DNA of 64,000 nucleotides from Paraburkholderia tuberum STM678 (GTDB lineage Bacteria; Pseudomonadota; Gammaproteobacteria; Burkholderiales; Burkholderiaceae): the NCBI RefSeq assembly GCF_902833905.1, contig NZ_CADFGP010000010.1, positions 1 to 64,000 of the forward strand, written 5' to 3'. This document shows positions 43,604-52,422 of this stretch, piece after piece. The stretch's first letter is position 1; every line of letters starts with the position of its first letter. The notes below the pieces were generated by a model, which was not told where the DNA came from, did not search any database, and worked only from the letters and a program-made list of their open reading frames with translations. The position numbers and the translations under genes are program-made.

Positions 43604-44584
43604 ATGATCTTCGGACTTTTCAAGCGGTCTGTACCATTCGCCTTGCTGCTGCTTGCACCCTATGCCAATGCGGCGTGGACGCTTGTGCAGGCCGATGCGG
43701 CCGCCACCGTCATTCATGAGACGGGGCGTTATCAGGCAGATGTCGGGCAGCGCTTTGCGCTTGACGATATGGTCGAAACGCCGACGAGCGCAGGCGTGCA
43801 GATCCAGGACGACGCGGGCAATAGCGTCGCGCTGGGTCATGGCACTCGCGTGATGCTGATGCGCGACGCGCATATCGCGTTGCTCGGCGGCTGGCTGAAG
43901 GTGCTGCACGCGTGCGACGCAAACACGGCGAATTGCGCCGCCCCTGTGATCGAAACCGCGCGCACGCGATTCACGCCCGCGGACAATGCCGTGCTGGTCA
44001 TCGCGGCAACGGCAACGAATTATCGGAGTGCCAATGAGCGGAACGCCAACGTCCAGGACACCGACGCAGTGTTCTGTGAGAGCGGCGCGGCCAGCATTCT
44101 CGGCATCGGCGCTTCGCACGGCAATGTTGCGCCGCTCAAGCTCGATGCGCCTCGCTTCGCCATGCATCCCGCCGCGAGCGACACGATTGCCGTGACAGCA
44201 GGCGCTGATCCCGCTTTCGTCGCCGCGATGCCCGTTACATTCCGCGACGCGTTGCGTGTGCTGCCGATGCCGGCCCATCCACGCAACGAGCCGCCGGGCA
44301 GCATCCGACCGGTCGCTTACGACGACGTATCGGACTGGCTCGACAGCGAACTCGCGGCGCGCAGGGATCCATCGACGCGTTTCACTTCGCGCTTTCGCGC
44401 GCGTCTGACCGATCCCGCGTTTCGCCGCGCGGTCGTGCAGCGCATTCGCGATTTGCCGGACTGGCGTGCGCTGGTCTTTCCGCCGCCACCGCGTGCCGCG
44501 ATACGGAGCCCCGCAATCCAGACCGGTTCCGTCTACCGTTCCGCTTACCGTTCCGCTTACCCATCCGCTCCGGTTCGCCCATGA
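43604..44584 (+). CDS. Exported FecR-like domain protein
   Basis: A 326-residue protein with a signal peptide (FALLLLAPYANAAW, cleaved after ANA). The next 110 residues follow the FecR pattern: ETGRYQADVGQRFALDDMVE, VQIQDDAGNSVALGHGTRVM and GGWLKVLHA. The middle part resembles a predicted periplasmic beta fold, and the C-terminus is Pro/Arg/Ser-rich. The ATG at 43604 is chosen because it begins a compact signal peptide; TTG 43577 would add nine residues. It overlaps the DUF3365 gene by four bases, so it belongs to a three-gene operon with a sensor and a kinase beside the T6SS. Role inferred as envelope sensing. Confidence 0.68.
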   Translation: MIFGLFKRSVPFALLLLAPYANAAWTLVQADAAATVIHETGRYQADVGQRFALDDMVETPTSAGVQIQDDAGNSVALGHGTRVMLMRDAHIALLGGWLKVLHACDANTANCAAPVIETARTRFTPADNAVLVIAATATNYRSANERNANVQDTDAVFCESGAASILGIGASHGNVAPLKLDAPRFAMHPAASDTIAVTAGADPAFVAAMPVTFRDALRVLPMPAHPRNEPPGSIRPVAYDDVSDWLDSELAARRDPSTRFTSRFRARLTDPAFRRAVVQRIRDLPDWRALVFPPPPRAAIRSPAIQTGSVYRSAYRSAYPSAPVRP

Positions 44585-45471
44585 AGCTGTCACTCGCCAT
44601 CAAGTTCAATCTCGTGTTCATCGCGATCTTCGCGATCGGACTGACCGCCATCGGATTCGTCGCGGATCGTGTGTTGCAACAGCAGGCGCTCGACGAAACC
44701 CGTCACGATGCGGACGTGCTTCTGAACGCCGCCAGCGCGATGCAGAACTACACGGCGCAACACATCACGCCGCTGCTCGCGACGCAGATCAAATATTCGT
44801 TCGTGCCCGAGTCGGTGCCGGCGTACTCGGCGATCGAAATGCTGAACTCGTTGCAGAGCGCGTTTCCGAACTTCTCGTACAAGTCGGCGATGCTCAATCC
44901 GACCAATCCGCGCGACCGGCCAAGCGACTGGGAAAGCGAAGTGATCGCCCATCTGCACGACCATCCGGAATTGAAACAGGCCACCGGACAGCGTCATACG
45001 CCGGGCGGCGAGCAGTTGCTGTTTCTCGCCCATCCGAGCCGCATTACCGACGCCGCGTGCATGCAATGTCACAGCACGCCGTCCGCGGCGCCGCGCACGA
45101 TGATCGACAAGTACGGGCCGGCCAATGGTTTCGGCTGGACCATGAACGACGTGATCGGCGCAGAGTTCGTGTCGGTGCCGATGTCGGAGTCGATCGCGCG
45201 CGGCCGTGCGGTATGGCGCAGCCTGATGGTCTCACTGACCGCTGTATTCGCGGTGGTGCTCGTCGTGCTGAACGCGATGGTGCACTTCCTCCTCACGCGG
45301 CGTTTGCAGATGTTGTCGCGCGCCGCGGACGAAGTGAGTCTTGGCAAACTCGGCGACGTCGAACTGCCGGCCGGCGGCAGCGATGAAATAGCGTCGCTCG
45401 CCGTGTCGTTCGGACGGATGCGCACGAGCCTCGTCGCAGCGTTCGAGATGATCGAAGAGCGCCACGAGTAA
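44581..45471 (+). CDS. Membrane sensor with DUF3365 haem-motif domain and HAMP
   Basis: A 296-residue inner-membrane protein. An N-terminal helix (IKFNLVFIAIFAIGLTAIG) and a second helix (LMVSLTAVFAVVLVVLNAMV, near residue 225) bracket a periplasmic Tll0287-like domain with CMQCH (C160, C163, H164), a c-type haem site. A HAMP domain (LLTRRLQMLSRAADEVSLG...DEIASLAVSF in two parts) follows and ends the protein. There is no kinase or cyclase domain, so the signal must pass to a partner, most likely the Ser/Thr kinase 28 bases downstream. The haem suggests redox or gas sensing (inference). Confidence 0.82.
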   Translation: MKLSLAIKFNLVFIAIFAIGLTAIGFVADRVLQQQALDETRHDADVLLNAASAMQNYTAQHITPLLATQIKYSFVPESVPAYSAIEMLNSLQSAFPNFSYKSAMLNPTNPRDRPSDWESEVIAHLHDHPELKQATGQRHTPGGEQLLFLAHPSRITDAACMQCHSTPSAAPRTMIDKYGPANGFGWTMNDVIGAEFVSVPMSESIARGRAVWRSLMVSLTAVFAVVLVVLNAMVHFLLTRRLQMLSRAADEVSLGKLGDVELPAGGSDEIASLAVSFGRMRTSLVAAFEMIEERHE

Positions 45472-45499
45472 GCGTGCCGCACACATCGTGGACGACTCC

Positions 45500-46906
45500 A
45501 TGACTTCCCAAACCGGCGCGACTCCGCGACAGATCGGCCGCTATCGGATCGAACGGGTGCTCGGTCGCGGCGCGATGGGCACGGTCTATCTCGCGACCGA
45601 TCCGCATATCCAGCGCGAGGTAGCACTGAAAACGATTCGCACCCCGTCACTGAACGACGGACAAGGCACGGCGGAGCCATCCGGTGCGGAGCTGACCGCA
45701 CGCTTTCTCAACGAAGCGCGCGCTGCCGGCCGTCTCGTGCATCCGCACATCGTCGGCGTGTTCGACTATGGCGAGGCGCAAGGCGTCGCGTTCATCGCGC
45801 TTGAATACGTACGCGGCGAGAACCTCGCGCAACGGCTCGCGCAGCACGCCCGCGATGGCAGCATGATGCCGTTGCTCGATGCGCTCACGTGGTTCGCGCA
45901 ACTGCTCGACGCACTCGCTTATGCGCACGAACTCGGCGTGATCCATCGCGACATCAAGCCCGCGAACCTGCTGATCGCGCCGCGCGGCGAATGCAAGGTG
46001 ACCGACTTCGGCATCGCACAGCTCGATACAGGACGCCTGACGCAGGCCGGCATGATGATCGGCACGCCAAGCTACATGTCGCCGGAGCAGTATGCAGGCG
46101 CGGAGATCGACGCACGCAGCGACCTGTTTTCCGCCGGCGTCGTTCTGTACGAGATGCTGAGCGGGCAATGCCCGTTTAGCGGCGCGCCAGCCGCCGTGAT
46201 GCATCAGGTGATGAACGAGATGCCGCCGCCCCCATCGACGCATGTCACAAGCCTGCCCGCCGAACTCGATGCCATGGTGCTGAAGGCGCTCGCCAAACGG
46301 CCAGACGACCGCTATGCGTCCGCGCAAAGCTGGCGCAACGCCTTGTTTACGCTGCACGACTCATTCATGGCGCGGCTCGATCCCGACCATACCGTCGTGC
46401 GCGCGCAGCCGTTGCGTCAGACGCTTGCGGCACCGGCGGGGGCTGCCAGACCAGACTGGCCACCCGAGTTTCTGGCCCAGCTGGAGCAACGGCTCGCCAG
46501 CCACGTCGGCCCCATTGCCTCGCTGCTCGTGCGGCGCGCCGCATCGCATGCGACTGACTCGCAAACACTGGCGGCTCAGCTTGCGCGCCATTTGTCCAAC
46601 GACGCCGCTCGTCGTGAGTTCGATACGCTGCTCAAGCAGCACGTGATCGCTTCGGGCGATGACTCGAAGCGCAGCACGCTGCCCATCGAATCGACATCCG
46701 CGGCGTGCATGCCGCTCGATGCCGAGCACGTCGAGGCCGCTGCGCGGCGGCTCGCATCGCACGTCGGACCGTTCGCACACGTGATCGCCGAGCGGGCCGC
46801 GCGTGGCGCGGACGCAGCGACCTTCCGTGCGCGACTGGCCGACGCGCTGCCGGCGTCGGTGGATCGCGAGGCTTTTTTGCGTGCCTTCGACGACCCGCCA
46901 CCCTGA
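45500..46906 (+). CDS. Serine/threonine protein kinase (PpkA-like) with duplicated C-terminal module
   Basis: A 468-residue soluble kinase. The catalytic domain (about residues 15-270) has GRGAMGTVYLA, VALKTIR, HRDIKPANLLI, VTDFGIAQLD and SYMSPEQYAGAEID. The C-terminal part contains two copies of a helical unit (RLASHVGPIASLLVRRAA and RLASHVGPFAHVIAERAA, each followed by a helix with Leu/Ala spacing). It lacks the membrane helix and VWA domain of P. aeruginosa PpkA. Located beside the T6SS with TagH and PppA genes, it is the likely activating kinase. ATG 45500 used; GTG 45488 is possible. Confidence 0.85.
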   Translation: MTSQTGATPRQIGRYRIERVLGRGAMGTVYLATDPHIQREVALKTIRTPSLNDGQGTAEPSGAELTARFLNEARAAGRLVHPHIVGVFDYGEAQGVAFIALEYVRGENLAQRLAQHARDGSMMPLLDALTWFAQLLDALAYAHELGVIHRDIKPANLLIAPRGECKVTDFGIAQLDTGRLTQAGMMIGTPSYMSPEQYAGAEIDARSDLFSAGVVLYEMLSGQCPFSGAPAAVMHQVMNEMPPPPSTHVTSLPAELDAMVLKALAKRPDDRYASAQSWRNALFTLHDSFMARLDPDHTVVRAQPLRQTLAAPAGAARPDWPPEFLAQLEQRLASHVGPIASLLVRRAASHATDSQTLAAQLARHLSNDAARREFDTLLKQHVIASGDDSKRSTLPIESTSAACMPLDAEHVEAAARRLASHVGPFAHVIAERAARGADAATFRARLADALPASVDREAFLRAFDDPPP

Positions 46907-46935
46907 ATCTCCCGGCTCGCGCCGCCGATCGATCG

Positions 46936-47163
46936 TCAGGCGGCCGCGATCAGGCGATCGATCCGTAACCGCAGCGCTACGGGCAATGCGGGCAAGCTTT
47001 GCCGGCCGACGATCTCAGTGTATGGAAACTTCGATGCCATCAGCCATATCACGCGATTCGCAATATCGACGGACTCGTGCATCGCTCGCTCTATGTCGGC
47101 CACGCGCGCGTGAGCCAACGTACGATCGACATAAGCAAGCAGGTCGGCGTCGTCGATCGTCAT
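46936..47163 (-). CDS. Very short anti-sigma-like protein (75 residues, no membrane anchor)
   Basis: It overlaps the ECF sigma gene by four bases (ATGA). Its sequence DADLLAYVDRTL, MASKFPYTEIVGRQSLPALP lines up with the N-terminal sigma-binding part of the two full anti-sigma proteins at 48238 and 50393 (LLAYVDGEL, ASQLPY, PPLP/PPVP). It stops where those proteins enter their linker and membrane helix. It could be a soluble anti-sigma factor or a truncated gene; no leftover downstream sequence was recognised. Confidence 0.7.
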   Translation of the reverse strand: MTIDDADLLAYVDRTLAHARVADIERAMHESVDIANRVIWLMASKFPYTEIVGRQSLPALPVALRLRIDRLIAAA

Positions 47164-47714
47164 CGACCGACTTCGACCCGAGGCGGAGCCGAACGTGCGG
47201 CCGGTCCCGCGCCGCTGTCGAAGCGCGCGCCAATGCTTTGCCGCGCGCGCGACAGGCGGCTCATGATCGTGCCGATCGGAACATCGAGCACCTGCGCGGC
47301 TTCGGCGTAACTCAATCCTTCGAACGCGACGAGCAGCATCACCACGCGCTGAGCCTCGGGCAAGCGCCCGACGGCGGCGATGATCTCACGGCTCAGCAGC
47401 ACATCTTCGGGAGAACGCGCGGCAGGATCGGAGACGGCTAGCAATGCGTCATCCCACTCGACACTCGCCCGGCCTCGTACGCTGCGTGCCCGCAATTCGT
47501 TGAGCCACGTGGAATGGATGATCGAGAACATCCAGCTGAGCGGCGCCGTGCCGGGCTGCAGTTGATGCGCCCGTTCGAGTCCGCGTACGCACGAACGTTG
47601 CAGCAGGTCTTCGGCGTCGTGCTGATTGCCGGACAGGCGCAACGAGAAAGCCCACAATCTGGGCAGCATTCCGGGTAAAAGGTCCGGCAAACTCTCAACG
47701 ACAGTGGTGGACAT
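47160..47714 (-). CDS. ECF-type RNA polymerase sigma factor (copy 1)
   Basis: A 184-residue ECF sigma factor. Region 2 is seen in GMLPRLWAFSLRLSGNQHDA and EDLLQRSCVRGLERAHQL; region 4 in VMLLVAFEGLSYAEAAQVLD and VPIGTIMSRLSRARQ. It is a close paralogue of the sigma factor at 51325-51876; regions 2 and 4 differ at few positions. The short anti-sigma gene follows with a four-base overlap. Confidence 0.9.
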   Translation of the reverse strand: MSTTVVESLPDLLPGMLPRLWAFSLRLSGNQHDAEDLLQRSCVRGLERAHQLQPGTAPLSWMFSIIHSTWLNELRARSVRGRASVEWDDALLAVSDPAARSPEDVLLSREIIAAVGRLPEAQRVVMLLVAFEGLSYAEAAQVLDVPIGTIMSRLSRARQSIGARFDSGAGPAARSAPPRVEVGR

Positions 47715-48237
47715 GGTTGAGTGGCCAATTTCGAGTAGAGCCCTTGAACGACGGCTCGACGTGCCGCTTGAGGGTCACGTCGAACCAGGGCCTAACATCG
47801 ATCACATCAGGAACAAGGCCAGACAGAATTTCTCTGGACCGGTTGATTGGTCTCTTCGCCGAGCAGAGGTTTGGCGGATCTGACGCCACCTCTTTATGTG
47901 GGACCGTTGCATGGAGTTCGTCAACGGCTTAAACGCGGATGCTTGCAGAATTGCCAGAGGCAGCGCCGCTCCATTTCGATTTTGACCGAACGCGTGCGCA
48001 GGGCATGTTTATCCAAAAACCACTGTTGCGACCAATCGTTTGTGGCTATGACCTCGATTACGAATCGCGGCTCACGGGTCGCCGTTTACTGAATAGAGCG
48101 AAACAACGACCAGCGAGGTCATCGTTTCGTTTCACTACGACTCTCCTGTCATACCCCGTCACGCAAAAAACCGGCAGAACTTGACTCCGGACGCCGTCAC
48201 GCGGAATGGCCCGCACTGCGATCAGATCGCGCCGCGC
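47715..48237. other. Intergenic stretch of about 520 bases, no gene recognised
   Basis: It lies between the sigma-factor copy 1 start and the lone anti-sigma gene. Short open frames on both strands have no ribosome site and no family I recognise. Part of it may carry the sigma-copy-1 promoter. Overall it looks like decayed sequence; the GC content is lower than in the flanks. Confidence 0.4.
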
Positions 48238-49122
48238 TCATGTACTCGCATCCCTCGGCTTCGCATCGGGCGCATCGTTAAGCGCGAACAACGCGTCCAC
48301 GCTCCTGTTCGAGATCCGCTGTGCGATCGACTGGAGATCGGTTGAGTCCGGTTTGCCGATCAGCGCATAGGCAAGATCGTTCTGCCGCCACGATACGACG
48401 GTCATGCCGTTCAACTGCTGTTGCGCGATCGCCTGGTCCGGTCGCGCGTCCTTCATCACACACAGCGCAACCGGCGCGCCGTGGTCGGGCAGATAGACGA
48501 TCTGGACCAGCGGCTTGTCGTTGAAGCGCAGGCGCGCGACTGCCTTGAACGACAGCCCCGCCTCCCGCAAATCCGGCACACGCAATGCAATGCCGTCGAC
48601 GTACCGGATCGCCGTGACGGTCTTCGCCGACGCGCCGAGGTCGGGCGTGATGTCGGCAACGGTATCGCGTGTATAGAGCCGTTGATAGCCCACCGCTGCA
48701 TGGATCCACGACGTCGCGTCGTTCGACGCGACAATCGCGCCGCCACTGCCGGGCACGCCCAGCCATGCAGGTCCGAGCCGCATCGCGAGGCCCGCGCAAA
48801 ACGCGCCGGCGACAAATGCCGCGGCAAGCCACAGCCGCGCCTGCGGCTTTCTTGCGGGTATCGGCTGATGGGATGCGTGATTCGATTCGTCGCGCTGTGC
48901 GGCGCTCGCCATTGCTTCGATACGGCGCTGCAATTCGCCCGGTAAAGGCGGTAGCTTCTGCGTTGAAAACGCCTCGCGATAAGGGAGCTGCGACGCGCGC
49001 AGCAAATCGACGCTCTCCTGCAACTCAGGCGAAACGGCGAGTTCCTTTTCGATCGATGCCGCCTCGGACGGGTCAAGTTCGCCATCGACATACGCGATCA
49101 ATTTACTGTCGTCGGGTCTCAT
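48238..49122 (-). CDS. Membrane-anchored anti-sigma factor, without an adjacent sigma gene
   Basis: A 294-residue anti-sigma factor. The N-terminal cytoplasmic part (LIAYVDGELDPSEAASIEKE, RASQLPYREAFSTQKLPPLP) is followed by one helix (LWLAAAFVAGAFCAGLAMRL) and a periplasmic domain (HAAVGYQRLYTRDTVADITP, KPLVQIVYLPDHGAPVALCV). The same order and many identical blocks occur in the protein at 50393. No sigma gene precedes it; the nearest upstream gene on this strand is the peroxidase. It may pair with either sigma copy or with one elsewhere. Confidence 0.85.
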   Translation of the reverse strand: MRPDDSKLIAYVDGELDPSEAASIEKELAVSPELQESVDLLRASQLPYREAFSTQKLPPLPGELQRRIEAMASAAQRDESNHASHQPIPARKPQARLWLAAAFVAGAFCAGLAMRLGPAWLGVPGSGGAIVASNDATSWIHAAVGYQRLYTRDTVADITPDLGASAKTVTAIRYVDGIALRVPDLREAGLSFKAVARLRFNDKPLVQIVYLPDHGAPVALCVMKDARPDQAIAQQQLNGMTVVSWRQNDLAYALIGKPDSTDLQSIAQRISNRSVDALFALNDAPDAKPRDAST

Positions 49123-49344
49123 AGGACGATAGGCTTAAAGGAAGTTGAGCACGATCAGCATTCGCCTGCAAGGCGCGGGTCGGGCACCGCCCGTTCGTCA
49201 TCAAATTCCCATGATAACCGTAGTTGCGCGTTGTTCGCAGGTCGTACGCAGCGCGCGGATGAAGCGTGGATCACTGGCCAGGACTTGCTATTGCCAACCG
49301 TTTTCTCAGGCGTCGCTCCCGACACCTCGCGGTCGAGACGACAT

Positions 49345-50415
49345 TCAACGACCATTCGATCCGGCAACGGCCTCCTCCCGAGTTCGGCGATTGAACGATA
49401 CGCTATACGTCGACGACCGCGCGGCCAGCAACGGATCGGCGGATGGCGCGATGCCATCGGGCAGGATGGTCGGATCGAACGTGATGTCGCGACAGGGACC
49501 GTCGATCTGCGCCTGCGCGCGATCGATGACGATCGTGCCCACGTCGACCCGCTCGCGTTGCGGTGAGTCGATCCATTGCCGCGTCGAGTCGTCGATCGGA
49601 TCGCCGGGCATCGCGACGTTCAGCACCAGATGCCAGCGCAATGGCCCCTTCGCGAGTTGCGTCATCAGAGCGTGCGACAGAAAGTCTGGATCGCTTTGCG
49701 CGCGAGCTTCGACAGGACGCCAGGGACTGTCCGGCACCACCTCCCAACGCACGAAACGCTGCACGCCCTGCGCATCCGTAGTCCGGAACGAACTGATACC
49801 GAAATAGGCCGCGTTGTCGAAGCGGGACGATGGCGGGTGCAAGCGGACCCATTCGAGAAACGCGCGGGCCTCAGGATGGCCGTCGAGAAACGCCTGCATT
49901 TTTGCGGGGTTCGCCTGACCGGTGTGCGGATCCAGCGCTTCCGCCTGAAGCTGTTCGAATAGCGCCTGCGGCGTGCGCACCGCGAAAATCGGCGTCGAAT
50001 TCATCGCGAGACGCCATTGCTCGCCGTGCGGCAGCGCGATCAGCAACGCGAAGCTGCGCACCAGGGCTTCGCCGTCGTCTTGTTGCGGATTGCCGCCGGG
50101 CCTCGACAGTCGCCCGACGACGGCGTAGCTGCCGCGTTCGAACACGCTTGCGCGCGATACCGACGCGCCGTTGCCGTTGCTGTCGAAGTGTCCGGTGATG
50201 CAGATGCCCTTCGCGTGGTTGCGCCGGAAGCCCGGGTGCGGCGTCGTCGTCGCTTCGAATGCATCGACGATCCGCTGCGAAGTCAGGCGCGGCGGGAACC
50301 ATCCGGCGCACCAGACGAACAGCGCCAGCAGTAACATAGGCGCCGCGAAAACCGCGAGCCAGCGCAGCAGCAAGCCATGGCCTCGCTGGTGATCAGCCCG
50401 ACCGGGCATCGTCAT
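49345..50415 (-). CDS. Catalase-family (SrpA-like) peroxidase with N-terminal membrane anchor
   Basis: A 356-residue haem protein of the small catalase family. An N-terminal helix (LLLRWLAVFAAPMLLLALFV) anchors it facing the periplasm. The distal His region is NHAKGICITGHFDSNG, and the C-terminal DPLLAARSSTYSVSFNRRTR fits the proximal Tyr region. Its start overlaps the anti-sigma gene by 23 bases, so it is the third gene of the sigma/anti-sigma operon and the probable stress-response output. A cytochrome b561 gene, common at the end of such operons, is not seen here. Confidence 0.86.
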   Translation of the reverse strand: MTMPGRADHQRGHGLLLRWLAVFAAPMLLLALFVWCAGWFPPRLTSQRIVDAFEATTTPHPGFRRNHAKGICITGHFDSNGNGASVSRASVFERGSYAVVGRLSRPGGNPQQDDGEALVRSFALLIALPHGEQWRLAMNSTPIFAVRTPQALFEQLQAEALDPHTGQANPAKMQAFLDGHPEARAFLEWVRLHPPSSRFDNAAYFGISSFRTTDAQGVQRFVRWEVVPDSPWRPVEARAQSDPDFLSHALMTQLAKGPLRWHLVLNVAMPGDPIDDSTRQWIDSPQRERVDVGTIVIDRAQAQIDGPCRDITFDPTILPDGIAPSADPLLAARSSTYSVSFNRRTREEAVAGSNGR

Positions 50416-51325
50416 GCGCGTCCGTGCGGCCGATGGTGGTCGACACCTCGCCGCCGTAAAGGCGTTTGCCGAGTGCTTCGAGATCGACGCCGCCGTGCTC
50501 GCCGATCAGCGCATAACCGAGTTGGCCGCGCCGCCACGCCACCACGTCCATGCCGCCGACGCGATCGCGCGCGGGCGCCGCGTCGGCCTTCGCTTCTTTC
50601 AGCACGCATAACGCGACGGGGCCGCCATGCTCCGGCAGGTAGACGATCTGCACGAGCGGTTTGCCACGAAATCTCAGGCGCTGCACGCGCTTGAACGAGA
50701 GCCCTTGACTGCGCAGGTCGGGAATCTGCAACGCCAGATTGTCGTATTGACGAATATCGGCGGCGGTGGCGGCGGTCGCGCGCATGTCGGGTTGCAACGA
50801 GGCGACGGTGTCGCGTGTGTAAAGCTGCTGATAGCCGGCCGCCGCAGCGATCCACGGCGACACGCCCGGATCGTTCGATGACGTCGTGATGGCGCCGCCA
50901 CCGGTCAGTTGCGGCAACAGACGGAACGCGATGCCGCAGGAGAACACGCCCGCGACGAACGCCACCGCCAGCCACGGCAATGATGCGCGCGGCTTCAGCC
51001 GATGCACATTGCCACCGGACGGGATCGATGACTCACCGCTGGTCGCGGTATCGATTGCGTCGGCGGCATTGACCGCGCCTTGTGCCGACGCACCTGCCAG
51101 ATGCTGTCGAATCAATTCGTCGACGTTGCGGCGCAATGTCTCTGGCACCGGCGGCAACGCCTGCTGGCTGAACGCTTCCGCGTACGGCAATTGCGAGGCC
51201 CGCAGTATCGACAGGCGCGATGCCACGTCGTCCGACTTGCCGATCGCGCTCTCGACATGTGCGCGTTCGTCCGGCGGTAATTCTCCGTCGACGTACGCTA
51301 ACAGGATGGTGTCGTCGATCGTCAT
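50393..51325 (-). CDS. Membrane-anchored anti-sigma factor paired with ECF copy 2
   Basis: A 310-residue anti-sigma factor with a cytoplasmic domain (ILLAYVDGELPPDERAHVES, RASQLPYAEAFSQQALPPVP), one membrane helix (LPWLAVAFVAGVFSCGIAFR) and a periplasmic domain (AAAGYQQLYTRDTVASLQPD, KPLVQIVYLPEHGGPVALCV). The ATG at 51325 shares one base with the sigma stop (TGATG); GTG 51328 is also possible. The pair and the downstream peroxidase form a compact operon. Confidence 0.9.
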   Translation of the reverse strand: MTIDDTILLAYVDGELPPDERAHVESAIGKSDDVASRLSILRASQLPYAEAFSQQALPPVPETLRRNVDELIRQHLAGASAQGAVNAADAIDTATSGESSIPSGGNVHRLKPRASLPWLAVAFVAGVFSCGIAFRLLPQLTGGGAITTSSNDPGVSPWIAAAAGYQQLYTRDTVASLQPDMRATAATAADIRQYDNLALQIPDLRSQGLSFKRVQRLRFRGKPLVQIVYLPEHGGPVALCVLKEAKADAAPARDRVGGMDVVAWRRGQLGYALIGEHGGVDLEALGKRLYGGEVSTTIGRTDAHDDARSG

Positions 51326-51876
51326 CACACTTCTCGCTCGCTGCTGGATGAGCGCGCCGCCGTGGCTTCACGATTGCCGAATTGCGCCCCAATGGTCTGC
51401 CGCGCGCGGGACAGGCGACTCATGATCGTGCCGATCGGCACGCCGAGCGCCTCGGCAGCCTCGGCGTAACTCAGGCCCTCGACGGCCACGAGTAGCATGA
51501 CGATCCGTTGTGCCTCGGGCAGACGGTTGACGGCCGCGATGATCTCGCCGTTCAGCAGGTTCTCTTCCGGCGTGCGCGCATCGGGATCAGCAACGGTCTG
51601 CAGAAAATCGTCGTCCCATTCCATGCTCGAGCGGTTGCGCACGTTGCGCGCTCTCAGCTCGTTGATCCAGGTGGAATGAACGATCGAAAACATCCAGCTC
51701 AGAGGAGAAGTGCCTGGCTGCAATTGGTGGGCGCGTTCGAGTCCGCGGACGCAGGCCCGCTGGACGAGATCCTCGGCGTCGTGCTGGTTGCCGCACAGGC
51801 GCAGCGAGAACGCCCATAATCGCGGCAGCATTCCCGGCAGTTGACTGGGCAGACTCTCAACCTCTGCTGTTGGCAT
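51325..51876 (-). CDS. ECF-type RNA polymerase sigma factor (copy 2)
   Basis: A 183-residue ECF sigma factor with region 2 (GMLPRLWAFSLRLCGNQHDA, EDLVQRACVRGLERAHQL) and region 4 (VMLLVAVEGLSYAEAAEALG, VPIGTIMSRLSRARQ). It heads the sigma/anti-sigma/peroxidase operon and probably directs transcription of it. It is closely related to the copy at 47160, which points to duplication of this locus. Confidence 0.92.
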   Translation of the reverse strand: MPTAEVESLPSQLPGMLPRLWAFSLRLCGNQHDAEDLVQRACVRGLERAHQLQPGTSPLSWMFSIVHSTWINELRARNVRNRSSMEWDDDFLQTVADPDARTPEENLLNGEIIAAVNRLPEAQRIVMLLVAVEGLSYAEAAEALGVPIGTIMSRLSRARQTIGAQFGNREATAARSSSSEREV

Positions 51877-52164
51877 GATTGACTGGCTAATGGCGGCTTA
51901 ATGGCGGCTTGATGGCGGCCGGGCGTGGCGGCCAATGGCTGGCCAATTCCGGCTGGTGTCCCCAACCCGCATTGTGCAACGTTCGCAAAATGTTTGCTGA
52001 CGCGCGGCAATCGGCTCGCAAACATCATCCGCGGGCAATGAGCGTCAGATCGGCGAAGCACGCGCGCCGTCTTTGACGGTCGCGTCGGCATTCGACGCGC
52101 CTTCCTCCGCTTACTTCATGATCCATGGTCGCCGGTGTCCTCACCGGCGCCAATGTGTTGTGGA

Positions 52165-52422
52165 AATTGCCATACGTCAGCCTGGCTTGCCCTTGGGCAC
52201 ATCGTGCGTTGATCGGGCGGGCGCTCAGGGGCTTGAACGAGATGGTCAGTATGTCGGTGGTCCACTGGCTGATGCTCGAGCACGGATGGACCTTCGCTGA
52301 GGGGCCCGGTACCGTGCCCGAAGCGCGTACGAGGAAGCAGTCGAGCCGCTATTCGAGACGCTGGCGTGGCACGAGGAGCCGCCGCACGCGCACGGAAAGA
52401 CCGGGATGGTCGTGGGCCATCT
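52165..52422 (+). pseudogene. Glutathionyl-hydroquinone reductase (omega-GST) remnant
   Basis: A plus-strand frame encodes YVSLACPWAHRALIGRALRG, then MSVSVVHWLMLEHGWTFAEG, the N-terminal signature of the YqjG/ECM4 family including the catalytic Cys (ACPWAH). Soon after (about 52320) the match jumps, in another frame, to AYEEAVEPLFETLAWHEE, which belongs near residue 180 of that family. So about 100 codons are deleted and the frame is shifted, and the C-terminal domain is gone. The 3' end abuts the pqqD stop. Confidence 0.68.

Noticed and set aside
47695..48184. Short open frames between the sigma copy 1 gene and the lone anti-sigma gene
   Set aside because: No start signals, no recognisable domains and opposite-strand overlap; called intergenic.
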